DNA from: Candidatus Zixiibacteriota bacterium
GTDB taxonomy: Bacteria; Zixibacteria; MSB-5A5; GN15; FEB-12
DNA: 64,000 bases
Direction of reading: 5' to 3'
Assembly (NCBI GenBank): GCA_024276275.1
Contig: JAJRXM010000066.1
Location: 1-64,000, forward strand
Below the pieces are notes generated by a model. It did not search any database and was not told the DNA's origin. It worked only from the letters and a program-made list of their open reading frames with translations. This document shows, one piece after another, positions 37,023 through 45,365 of this stretch. Within the stretch, counting starts at the first letter, position 1. The number at the start of each line of letters is the position of its first letter. The translations under genes were made by a program, and so were the position numbers.

Positions 37023-38183
37023 TTATATTGTGATACTGAGCTTTATAAATTTTGTATTGTCTAAGAGAGAATTTTTTTCATTTATTTTTGCCCAGTCAAA
37101 TTTTACATCTATATTTTTCAAAATATATCCCATAGCATCAATAGTACCTTTGTGATTATTTGAACTTGAGATTGCTGTCAGGAAACCTCGCAAACTAAAG
37201 CCTACTCCGTATGATGAATAATCAGAATTTTGGTATAACAAATCTTCAACTTTTCCTGAACGAATAAAAACGGAGTTCAAAAGACCTATTTCCAATCCTT
37301 TACGCACATAGGCTGCTTTGTCAATTACCAGATCTTTTTCTTTTTCATAAACAAACTGAAAACTCAGATAATTTTTTGAATTTTGTAACATGTTTAAATC
37401 TAATCCAAATCCGACTTTTCTTGTTTTTGGAGTCTGCCCGGAATTTCCTAAGACTGAATAACCGATATTGTCACCGAGATTAGATTTTACAAACGAGAGC
37501 GAAGGTGTTATCTCAAAATTCATGTTATTTTCATCTGATGGGACCATATGAAAGAGTTGATGTAGAGGGAACTCAATCAATAGACCAAAATCATACATAG
37601 AACCTTTACCTTTTAATGGTGTGTAGGAATCTCCTGAGAATGAAAATCCGGTTATATAATCATACTTTTTATGAGTGTATCCTATGCCAATTTTTAGATA
37701 ATACTCTAATCCGACTGAAAGAGTAAAAGAATTAATTTGATCTTTTGGGTTAAACGGCTGTATTGGGTTGCCGTTTATATCAGTCAGTAAAATTGTACCG
37801 TAATCAAATACTTTTTTCGAATATGCTATTCCAATAGCATATTTGAATTGCGTTTCATCTTCTTGGTGGCTTTTGATGTGAGAGTAGCCACTACCGACCG
37901 ACCATGTTTGCAATCGCAGATCATCGGCTAGTTGTTCAAGCCATTTAGTACTACTCGGTAAAGAGATAGAAAAATTATTATCTAAAGAAAAAATCCCGTA
38001 AGCACCGGGATTATATAAAGCTGACTGTGCATCAACAAGATTTGCCGTTACACCTCCCATACCGACCGCACGAGGAGAGTTTGTGATTTTTGCAAATATT
38101 AAAGGCTGATTATTGCTTTGTGAACAGATGTTTGTAGTAAACAGTAAAATAAATATACTTGATAGTATTAATATTTTGTACAT
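37023..38183 (-). CDS. PorV/PorQ-like outer-membrane beta-barrel protein
   Basis: 386 residues, signal peptide about 1-21. The mature N-terminus, ITNSPRAVGMGGVTANLVDAQSALYNPG broken here as PRAVGMGGVTANLVDAQ then YNPG, is the diagnostic phrase of the FadL/PorV/PorQ (UPF0164) barrel family. The rest is amphipathic strands, and the end carries an aromatic-poor KLSITI strand typical of outer-membrane barrels. In type IX systems PorV shuttles substrates to the sortase; other members have unknown roles. Transcribed 95 bp after the TonB-dependent receptor, probably cotranscribed. Confidence 0.72.
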   Translation of the reverse strand: MYKILILSSIFILLFTTNICSQSNNQPLIFAKITNSPRAVGMGGVTANLVDAQSALYNPGAYGIFSLDNNFSISLPSSTKWLEQLADDLRLQTWSVGSGYSHIKSHQEDETQFKYAIGIAYSKKVFDYGTILLTDINGNPIQPFNPKDQINSFTLSVGLEYYLKIGIGYTHKKYDYITGFSFSGDSYTPLKGKGSMYDFGLLIEFPLHQLFHMVPSDENNMNFEITPSLSFVKSNLGDNIGYSVLGNSGQTPKTRKVGFGLDLNMLQNSKNYLSFQFVYEKEKDLVIDKAAYVRKGLEIGLLNSVFIRSGKVEDLLYQNSDYSSYGVGFSLRGFLTAISSSNNHKGTIDAMGYILKNIDVKFDWAKINEKNSLLDNTKFIKLSITI

Positions 38184-38278
38184 AATATCCTCACCATTGA
38201 ATAGATTTTTTCACGTTCTTATAGTAGATTATAACGACGAAATAATTAAATGTCAATTGCAAAAAAAGATAAAAAGGA

Positions 38279-40564
38279 CTATAATTTCCAATTAAAGCCG
38301 ATAGACGGCATGATGCCCGGGTCATAGATATATCCTTCAGATGTATGGATAACAGGGTTCCCTCTGTTGGTTAGATTTGAAAGAGAGAAATTCAAATCTT
38401 TATCCCCAAAATCGAAATTGACAAATAAATTAGGTGAGTAATACGAGGGGAACCGTTCGGAGTTTTCAAAAGATTGAATATATGCATAATATGATTCTTT
38501 GTATCTTTCTTCTTTCGTATAATTATACTGTTCTAAATACGGTGTATAGGCAAACCCGGAATGATAGTTAAACTCTGACCCTATTGATATTTTTTTAGAA
38601 TGTTTATACGTAAGTTCTGCCATGAATTTATGTGGAGCATTTAATTCATAGTCCGATTGATATCCGTTTGATTCTTTTTTTGCTTTTGTATAACTATAAA
38701 ATGTATAGAGAGCAACTTGAGAAATTATAAATTTCTTCTTCTCATAAGATATATCTCCACCGATAAAGTCTAGTTTTCCTGTCGACTGCATAGTTATAAA
38801 ACCGTCGGTAACTTGTTTTTTAGAAATAACTTTATCGTAGTCAACAGTCGGATTTGCAATGTTTCGAATCTGTTTTGAAAAAAGCGAAACTTTAATATTG
38901 TTTCTCTGGTATGCTATAGAATACAACTTTGTCTTTTGAGGAGTTAAATCAGTTTGATATGCCCGTACCAATACCTGGTAGTTTTCAAGTATGTTTCTAA
39001 CAGGACTTTCTGTAAATGTCCCCGCAAAAAGAGAGAGTTTATTGTTCCTGTTAAATTTATACGTTATTCTATTGCGAAGCAAAACCTGTTTGTTTTCTTT
39101 TAGGTTGGAAAAATACTCTAAACGAACTCCGCTGTTTAATTTTATTTTATTATTTTCAAATGCAAACTGTGTATAACCTGCTGTAAACAAATCTTTATTT
39201 TCTAATGATACGATACTGTATAATTGATTTAATTCATGTTGATATACATAAGGGTTATTACTGGTAGCATCTGGTGATGTGTAGTTCCAATTGATTTGCC
39301 GAAGATTTGTCTTACGCATAGGTGTATATCTCATTTCTATGCCCGATGAAATATCTACTTGAGAGTAAAAACGGGTATAAGATACTTTGCCGTTGTATTG
39401 ACTGCTCGATTCCTGTAACTGTAAATCTAAACCTCGTAAATTTTCATATGGGGGGTTAGCATTGAATTCTTCTATCAGATTTCGAACAGAGAACTTTGCA
39501 TTAACTAATGAATTGTCACCGTTATATTGATAAGTTAGACCGGTGAAATTAGTTTGGGTATGCTGATAGGTATTTAATCCATACTTGTTGTGTGTAGTAG
39601 GACCGGTATTGTACGCTAAATAATCACGGGTATAAAATTGGTCAAGATATAATGTTGATTTTTTATTTAACTTTAATCCTGATGAAAATACTATATCCTC
39701 AAAATTAGTCGGCGGAATAGTACGACGGTTAGATTCTATATCTAAATATTTTACCAATTTATCCAATACAGATTTTCGTAATGTGCCGATTGTATAAAAG
39801 TTATCATTACCGTAAGAAAAAGTCCCGGTGGTCTGTACCAAAGAAAATTCTACTGATTTCGACATATGTTTTTTAAACTGTTTTTTTGGTACTAGGTCAA
39901 TTACTGTTGGAAGCTGATACGCAGCAGGAGTACCGTTTGGGAAAAATGTAACCGAACGAACAACAGATGCCGGGATTACTGAAAACATCCCATAATGATT
40001 AGGGTTGTCTCCGATTGGTAAATTATTATAATAATAAGCAGGCGAAGTTCCATTGATACGAAGTTTTGATGATAGCGAGGATCCCTGTTTTACCAGCTGA
40101 GGTTGTTTTATTGCGTTGATAGGGTTATTTGTAATTATAGAATTTTTAGTTCTTTGTTCAAACTGTTCTTGAGAAATAACTTCTGTTTCAATAGGTTCAA
40201 GATATGAAGTCGTAACAGAGATAGGAGCAATTTTTATAAGTTCTTCTTGTAATGATATACTTATTTTTGCCAGGTTATTAATCATTTGAAGATTAGTCTT
40301 ATACCCTATAGCCTTGACTTGTACAGAAACAGAATTCTGAGAATTATATTTAAATTGAAATTCTCCATTTTCGTCAGTCGCCATACCTTTAATTAGTTTG
40401 TTGCCTGACAGCAATAAGACAGTAGCACCGATAATCGGATTGTTGTTATTATCAACAACTTGTCCTTTGATTGTCGAAATGTTATTTGTCTGAGCATTAC
40501 TACTTGTAATAAGCAGAAAGACAGATAGAGATATGATTTTTAGTAATTGAATTATATTTCTCAT
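38279..40564 (-). CDS. TonB-dependent outer-membrane receptor with carboxypeptidase-regulatory domain
   Basis: About 761 residues. I place the start at ATG 40562-40564 (MRNIIQLLK), directly followed by a signal peptide ending SSNAQ. A CarboxypepD_reg-like domain (IKGQVVDNNNNPIIGATV, about 30-100) precedes the plug (INGTSPAYYYNNLPIG, PNGTPAAYQLPTVIDL) and a long beta-barrel ending ...PSIGFNWKL. This is the SusC-style layout without a SusD partner in view. It would import a large or scarce ligand using TonB energy; the ligand cannot be inferred. Confidence 0.83.
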   Translation of the reverse strand: MRNIIQLLKIISLSVFLLITSSNAQTNNISTIKGQVVDNNNNPIIGATVLLLSGNKLIKGMATDENGEFQFKYNSQNSVSVQVKAIGYKTNLQMINNLAKISISLQEELIKIAPISVTTSYLEPIETEVISQEQFEQRTKNSIITNNPINAIKQPQLVKQGSSLSSKLRINGTSPAYYYNNLPIGDNPNHYGMFSVIPASVVRSVTFFPNGTPAAYQLPTVIDLVPKKQFKKHMSKSVEFSLVQTTGTFSYGNDNFYTIGTLRKSVLDKLVKYLDIESNRRTIPPTNFEDIVFSSGLKLNKKSTLYLDQFYTRDYLAYNTGPTTHNKYGLNTYQHTQTNFTGLTYQYNGDNSLVNAKFSVRNLIEEFNANPPYENLRGLDLQLQESSSQYNGKVSYTRFYSQVDISSGIEMRYTPMRKTNLRQINWNYTSPDATSNNPYVYQHELNQLYSIVSLENKDLFTAGYTQFAFENNKIKLNSGVRLEYFSNLKENKQVLLRNRITYKFNRNNKLSLFAGTFTESPVRNILENYQVLVRAYQTDLTPQKTKLYSIAYQRNNIKVSLFSKQIRNIANPTVDYDKVISKKQVTDGFITMQSTGKLDFIGGDISYEKKKFIISQVALYTFYSYTKAKKESNGYQSDYELNAPHKFMAELTYKHSKKISIGSEFNYHSGFAYTPYLEQYNYTKEERYKESYYAYIQSFENSERFPSYYSPNLFVNFDFGDKDLNFSLSNLTNRGNPVIHTSEGYIYDPGIMPSIGFNWKL

Positions 40565-40759
40565 AACTATATATCTATATGTCAAAAGTCATGCCGATTT
40601 CTTGTTTATCAATTATAGCTATAAGCTGTTGCCGGCAAGTCTCATAGAGAGCTGTTCAATAAACTGTCATAGGTAGATACAGTACATTAAATGCAATCTA
40701 TTTCATATTAGTTTAGCAGGTTGTTTGCTCTTTTTGAATGCTCTCCCTATATTCGCAGG

Positions 40760-41680
40760 ATGGAATTTATCGGAGAAGCTGCTGCCTTGACAACTGCCTT
40801 ATGCTGGGCATTTACATCATTGTTTTTTACCGAAGCAGGCAAAAGGATAGGTTCTTTTAAAGTCAACAATATCCGTCTTTTGATGGCAGTATTAGTCTAT
40901 ATTGTTGTACTTCTATTTTATAAAGGTTCTCTTATACCTGAATCATTGACTTTAAACCATGTTCTATGGCTCGGTCTTTCCGGGATTATCGGATTAGTCA
41001 TTGGAGACGGTGCCGGTTTTAAGGCAATGGTGATGATTGGTCCTCGGTTCGCTTCTTTGTTATATGCATCAGCTCCGGTAATGGCAGTTATTATTGCATG
41101 GTTCTTTTTAGGCGAATCTTTAGATTTACTGGATATGGCGGGAATTTCTCTAACTCTGGGAGGGATAGGCTGGGTTGTTTCTGAAAGACAGTATAATAAT
41201 TCAAACCTTCATGCAAATCACCCCGATAAAGGTTCTCTTCGCAAGGGCATATTATTAGGATTGATAGCAGCTTTTGGACAGGCGGCAGGTCTAGTACTGG
41301 CAAAACATGCTATGTTGAATGTAGGAGCTAAAATTCCTCCTATGGAAGCATCTTTTATACGGATGCTGGTATCATTGGTTTGTATTTGGACTCTTTCAGC
41401 ATTTCGGGGACAACTAAAAGAAACCCTTTCTGCCGTGAAAGATAAAAAAGCTATCGGATATACATTCGGTGGTGCTTTGTTTGGACCGTTTATGGGAGTG
41501 TGGATGTCTTTAGTTGCGGTGAAATATATAGCAGCAGGAATTGCAGCTACTTTGAATTCAACAACACCTATTTGGTTGTTACCTTTAACAAGAATTTTGT
41601 ATAAAGAAAAACTGTCATTGAGAATTGTTCTCGGTACGTTGATAACAGTTGGTGGAGTTGCCCTGTTAATGCTATTCTGA
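40760..41680 (+). CDS. EamA-family (DMT) transporter
   Basis: About 306 residues with ten hydrophobic segments in two EamA repeats (MEFIGEAAALTTALCWAF and KGILLGLIAAFGQAAG openings). I choose ATG 40760 because it starts at the first EamA helix; a TTG 13 codons upstream is also open but would add a charged lead. The family exports or imports small metabolites such as amino acids or nucleosides; substrate unknown. Confidence 0.82.
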   Translation: MEFIGEAAALTTALCWAFTSLFFTEAGKRIGSFKVNNIRLLMAVLVYIVVLLFYKGSLIPESLTLNHVLWLGLSGIIGLVIGDGAGFKAMVMIGPRFASLLYASAPVMAVIIAWFFLGESLDLLDMAGISLTLGGIGWVVSERQYNNSNLHANHPDKGSLRKGILLGLIAAFGQAAGLVLAKHAMLNVGAKIPPMEASFIRMLVSLVCIWTLSAFRGQLKETLSAVKDKKAIGYTFGGALFGPFMGVWMSLVAVKYIAAGIAATLNSTTPIWLLPLTRILYKEKLSLRIVLGTLITVGGVALLMLF

Positions 41681-41681
41681 T

Positions 41682-42134
41682 TTATGCCGCTGTTTTAAGT
41701 TCTACTTCAAACCAGATAAAACCGAATAAAATAGCAATAATTCCCCGTACATCAAATGCCCAATTGCCGCCCAGCATGAATATATAACAGAGAAGAGTTA
41801 ATCCAAAAAATATCTTAATCAAACCAACTTTAAAATAGTCCATCGTAAAGTTCACAAGCCCAAAAGTGATAAAAAGTATTATGATCGACGGAGCAAAAAT
41901 GACTGTCAACCAACTCCAAAACAAATTATTACTCAACACAAATGATATGGGAGAATGAAGTGGTAAATTATAAATATAAAAATAGTGAGCAATCGCAAAA
42001 AATAAAGACAAAGCAGTATAAAGCGTTCCTTCTAAACATTCACTTTTTAATGAACGTATTCCTGCCATAAGAAAAAACAACGAGGCGGACAACATGAGTA
42101 TTAGAGCTATATAACTTGAGTCGAAAAAGTGCAT
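41682..42134 (-). CDS. Hypothetical five-helix membrane protein
   Basis: 150 residues with about five membrane segments (starting SYIALILMLSASLFFLMA). No family motif recognised. The gene ends one base from the convergent EamA gene. Confidence 0.55.
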   Translation of the reverse strand: MHFFDSSYIALILMLSASLFFLMAGIRSLKSECLEGTLYTALSLFFAIAHYFYIYNLPLHSPISFVLSNNLFWSWLTVIFAPSIIILFITFGLVNFTMDYFKVGLIKIFFGLTLLCYIFMLGGNWAFDVRGIIAILFGFIWFEVELKTAA

Positions 42135-42307
42135 TTATTTCTCTTTTCATTTATTCATTCATATAACTACTATGAAAATATTGTGCCGAATGTTAAATGG
42201 GAAATATATTTTCTTATAAGTCTCTGTACCTGAAAGAATAAAACCAAATGGTCAAGAATTATACTACATATAAATCATGAAAAAAATTGCTCTTTTTGCA
42301 AATAAAA

Positions 42308-42326
42308 AGCCCGCTTTTAGCGGGCT
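42308..42326 (-). terminator. Terminator of the rpoN-hpf unit
   Basis: AGCCCGC / GCGGGCT with a 5-base loop; on the minus strand it is followed by TTTTTATT. Lies 28 bp after the hpf stop. Confidence 0.82.
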
Positions 42327-42353
42327 TGTAAAATAATGAATTGTTAACTGATT

Positions 42354-42713
42354 TTAAATATCTAACTCATCTGCGTTTGTACTAGGACGGGTAGCAGCAT
42401 CTTTGGTCTCGGTAATTTCTTCAGGTCTTTTGTCTTTTTGTTTACCTTTGTATTTGAGAAGTTGAGTACGGACTTTATCAACTGTTGTCGCAATCGCATT
42501 AAACATATCATCGCTTTCTGCCGATGCTGCTATTGTTTGATTGTATACCGATATTTTCAATTCTGCCAAATTACGGTGTCGCTCTTTGTCTAAAACAAGA
42601 TCAGCTGAGATAATGTTTTCATAATATCTTGTCAGGCTGTCCATTTCCGCTTCAGCTTTTTATTTTAACCCCTCTGATAAATCAAAGTGACGGGCGGATA
42701 TCTTTTTTAGCAT
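42354..42713 (-). pseudogene. hpf: Ribosome hibernation-promoting factor, interrupted by TAA
   Basis: The longest open frame (42354-42644, 96 residues) lacks the first strand of HPF. Upstream in the same frame, ATG 42711-42713 is preceded by AAGGAG at ideal spacing and encodes KISARHFDLSEGLK, the normal HPF beginning. A TAA (42660-42662) then interrupts before KAEAEMDSLTRYYENII. Read through, the protein is about 119 residues, a short-type HPF with DLVLDKERHRNLAELKI. TAA occupies the place of a probable Glu. Gene order lptB-rpoN-hpf is conserved widely among Gram-negatives, which confirms the identity. If real, the stop would abolish ribosome dimerisation in stationary phase. Confidence 0.85.
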
Positions 42714-42735
42714 GGTTTCACACTCCTTTTCATGC

Positions 42736-42801
42736 ATTCATTAATGTTATAGTTAATGAATAAATCTATACGTAATGATAATTCATTATTAAATGAAATA
42801 A
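42736..42801 (-). promoter_or_regulatory. Pair of ATTCATTAA palindromes upstream of hpf
   Basis: ATTCATTAA tgttatag TTAATGAAT (42736-42761) is a perfect 9+9 inverted repeat. ATTCATT atta AATGAAA (42781-42798) is a shorter, imperfect copy. Both lie 23-90 bp before the hpf start, in the 226-bp gap after rpoN, and look like operator sites or promoter elements. Confidence 0.35.
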
Positions 42802-42939
42802 TCATATTGTCCAAGATAGTACGAATTGAAATTGAGGTTTGATGAAATTGATGTATGCTTCTCTCATCATTGAGAGAATATAAACAAAAATTATTTAGAG
42901 TCTTCAATTGTCTGTACCATCCTATGGTAATAAAATTAC

Positions 42940-44343
42940 TTACTTGTTTTCAGCAACACGTTTTCTTAATCTTGCCGGAGGAAGTTTAAGTTCTTCCCTG
43001 TATTTTGTAACTGTTCGTCTGGCAAGAGTGATACCTTCTTTATTTAAAAGTCTAAAAATTTCCTGATCAGAATGCGGTTTTTCAATCGGTTCCGCTTTAA
43101 TAATTTCTTCAATCCGTTGTTTGACAGCCCGTTTTGCCATGTTTTCACCGTCTGCTTTGGCAATTCCGGAATTAAAAAAGTATTTAATTTCATAAACACC
43201 CAAAGGAGTCTGGACATATTTACTATTAGATACCCGACTGATAGTTGCAACATTCATTTCAACAGCTTGAGCTATATCTTCCATAATCATCGGTTTAATA
43301 AATTCTTGTCCCCGTTCAAAAAACTCTTTTTGTTTTTCAATAATAGCTTCCATCACTCGAATCATGGTTGACCGTCTTTGGTTGATAGAGTTTAAAAGCC
43401 ATCGAGCCTGTTCTAATTTTTGACGGACATAATCTTTTGTACCTTTTGTAGAACTATTTCCACGTTTCATCAGGTTTTTATAACTTGCGTTAATACGTAA
43501 CCTGGGTACATAGGCATCATTATGAAAAACAACATATTCATCACCGACCCGTTCAACAATCAAATCGGGTATAACCGGCATTGCTCCGTTGTCAAACCGA
43601 CCGTGTGTAGGTGTCGGAGTCAGACTTTTTATGACGGTCATTGCTGCCTGTGCTTTTTCAGCAGAAACACACATCAATTTGGCTATTTGTAAAATTGATT
43701 TTCTGTCGAGTTCATTAAGATGTTCTTTTACTATTCTATATGCTAATGATTTTTGTAAATCTTTTTCTTCGAGCTGAATCATAAGAGATTCCCGTAAATC
43801 TCTTGAACCGATTCCGAGAGGTTCAAACCGCTGAATCATTTTTAATATAGCTTCAATTTTTTCACTATCCAATTCAAGTTCGGCAGCCATCTCGGGTACA
43901 AATATTGCCAGATACCCTTCAGGTGAAATATTACCGATAATATATTCGCCAATCAGATGTTCTTCTTCGGATAGTTTTAAAAGTGAAAGTTGCTCATTGA
44001 GGTGTGTGTAAAGATTCAATGCCGAAGTTCCGGGACCTTCAAACCGTTCTTCACGTTGTTCAACAGGTTCTTTTACTTTATAACCTTCATCGTCATTGTT
44101 AAAAAGATAATCTTCCCATTCGGCAGCTTTTTCTTCATCAGTTTTCTGCTCGGTTAATTCAAACTCGCTATCTTTTTCATCGGTAGGTTCAACATCTTCT
44201 ATTTCTTCCAATAATGGATTTGTAGATAACTCATGCCTGATAGTTTGTTCAAGCTTTAAAACCGGCATTTGAAGCATTTTTAACGATTGAATCAATTGCG
44301 GGGCTAAAGTAACAGATAGTCTTTGTTGTAGTCCTAGTTTCAT
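42940..44343 (-). CDS. rpoN: RNA polymerase sigma-54 factor
   Basis: 467 residues. Region I (MKLGLQQRLSVTLAPQLIQ...KMLQMP) binds activators and core; an acidic linker (about 50-100) follows. The C-terminal helix-turn-helix and RpoN box (ARRTVTKYREELKLPPARLRKR) recognise the -24 element. All regions are complete. RpoN needs an AAA+ activator; none is in the window. It is 124 bp after lptB and 226 bp before hpf, the classical arrangement. Confidence 0.95.
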   Translation of the reverse strand: MKLGLQQRLSVTLAPQLIQSLKMLQMPVLKLEQTIRHELSTNPLLEEIEDVEPTDEKDSEFELTEQKTDEEKAAEWEDYLFNNDDEGYKVKEPVEQREERFEGPGTSALNLYTHLNEQLSLLKLSEEEHLIGEYIIGNISPEGYLAIFVPEMAAELELDSEKIEAILKMIQRFEPLGIGSRDLRESLMIQLEEKDLQKSLAYRIVKEHLNELDRKSILQIAKLMCVSAEKAQAAMTVIKSLTPTPTHGRFDNGAMPVIPDLIVERVGDEYVVFHNDAYVPRLRINASYKNLMKRGNSSTKGTKDYVRQKLEQARWLLNSINQRRSTMIRVMEAIIEKQKEFFERGQEFIKPMIMEDIAQAVEMNVATISRVSNSKYVQTPLGVYEIKYFFNSGIAKADGENMAKRAVKQRIEEIIKAEPIEKPHSDQEIFRLLNKEGITLARRTVTKYREELKLPPARLRKRVAENK

Positions 44344-44467
44344 AATCTCTACTCAAATATCTTTTAAATGGTTTGTCGATATTGCGGTTTATATACAGCT
44401 TTATCGGACAAATGGAACTTAGGTTTATAGAGTTTGCTTATATCGTTCATAAATTACACAGCACTTT

Positions 44468-45192
44468 TTAATTCAGTTTAAATTTTTCACCGAGATATAT
44501 TTTTTTCGCCTCAGCATCATTTGCCAAAAACTGAGAATCACCCGATTTTAATATTTTTCCGTCACACATAATATAAGCACGGTCGCATATAGAGAGTGTT
44601 TCCCGTACATTATGGTCAGTAATCAAAACACCTAAACCACGTTCTACCAGTCGGGAAATATTTTTCTGAATATCTTCTACAGCATCGGGTCAATACCTGC
44701 AAACGGTTCGTCTAAAAGAATAAATTTGGGGTTGCTGACTAAAGCTCTGGTAATTTCAACTCGCCTTCTTTCACCGCCTGAGAGAGTATATGCTTTGCTT
44801 TTCCTCAAATGAGCAATATCCAGTTCCTCTAAAAGCTCTTCCAAACGGATTTTCTGCTGCTTTCTATTCATTTTCTGATACTGCAATATTGACATTATAT
44901 TATCTTCAACTGTCATTTTTCTGAAAACCGATGCTTCTTGAGCAAGATAACCGATACCCTCTTTTGCTCTTTTATACATAGGCAGGGTACTGATGTTCTT
45001 TTTTTCCATAAAAACATCACCGTTGTCGGGTCTGATAAAGCCGATTAACATATAAAACGTCGTTGTTTTGCCGGCACCGTTAGGTCCAAGCAGTCCAACG
45101 ACTTCGCCGGAATTTACCTCAACCGAAACACCATTGACGACCGCCCGTTTTCTGTAATATTTAACTAATTCTTTTGATTTAAGTGTTGCCAT
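44468..45192 (-). pseudogene. lptB: LPS export ABC transporter ATPase, frameshifted
   Basis: The open frame 44677-45192 (171 residues) has Walker [12 protein letters not shown]-loop YLAQEASVF, signature LSGGERRR and Walker [14 protein letters not shown], then runs off at ML*. Restoring one base at 44683 (GATGCTG for expected GATGGCTG) continues as [25 protein letters not shown] (the H-loop His), DRAYIMCDG and ends at TAA 44468-44470. That gives about 241 residues, the normal LptB length. LptB drives lipopolysaccharide export and is essential in Gram-negatives, so an assembly error or programmed shift is as likely as true loss. Upstream of rpoN, as in many genomes. Confidence 0.88.
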
Positions 45193-45365
45193 ATCTAAAT
45201 ATAACCGAGTTTAGTAGTTTATACAATAAAATTTGCTAATTCAGCATAATTTTTGCTGTTTTCTTTAAAATAATTTCCTTTCTCAATGAGAAAAAATGTA
45301 TAAATTAAAGCTTTAATAGTTATACCATTAAACGAGAAAATAATTTGATATATAAAAAGGATTAT

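Noticed and set aside
42707-42907. 66-codon minus-strand frame between hpf and rpoN
   Set aside because: It overlaps the hpf start and SD in another frame, is rich in rare residues for this window and has no ribosome site.
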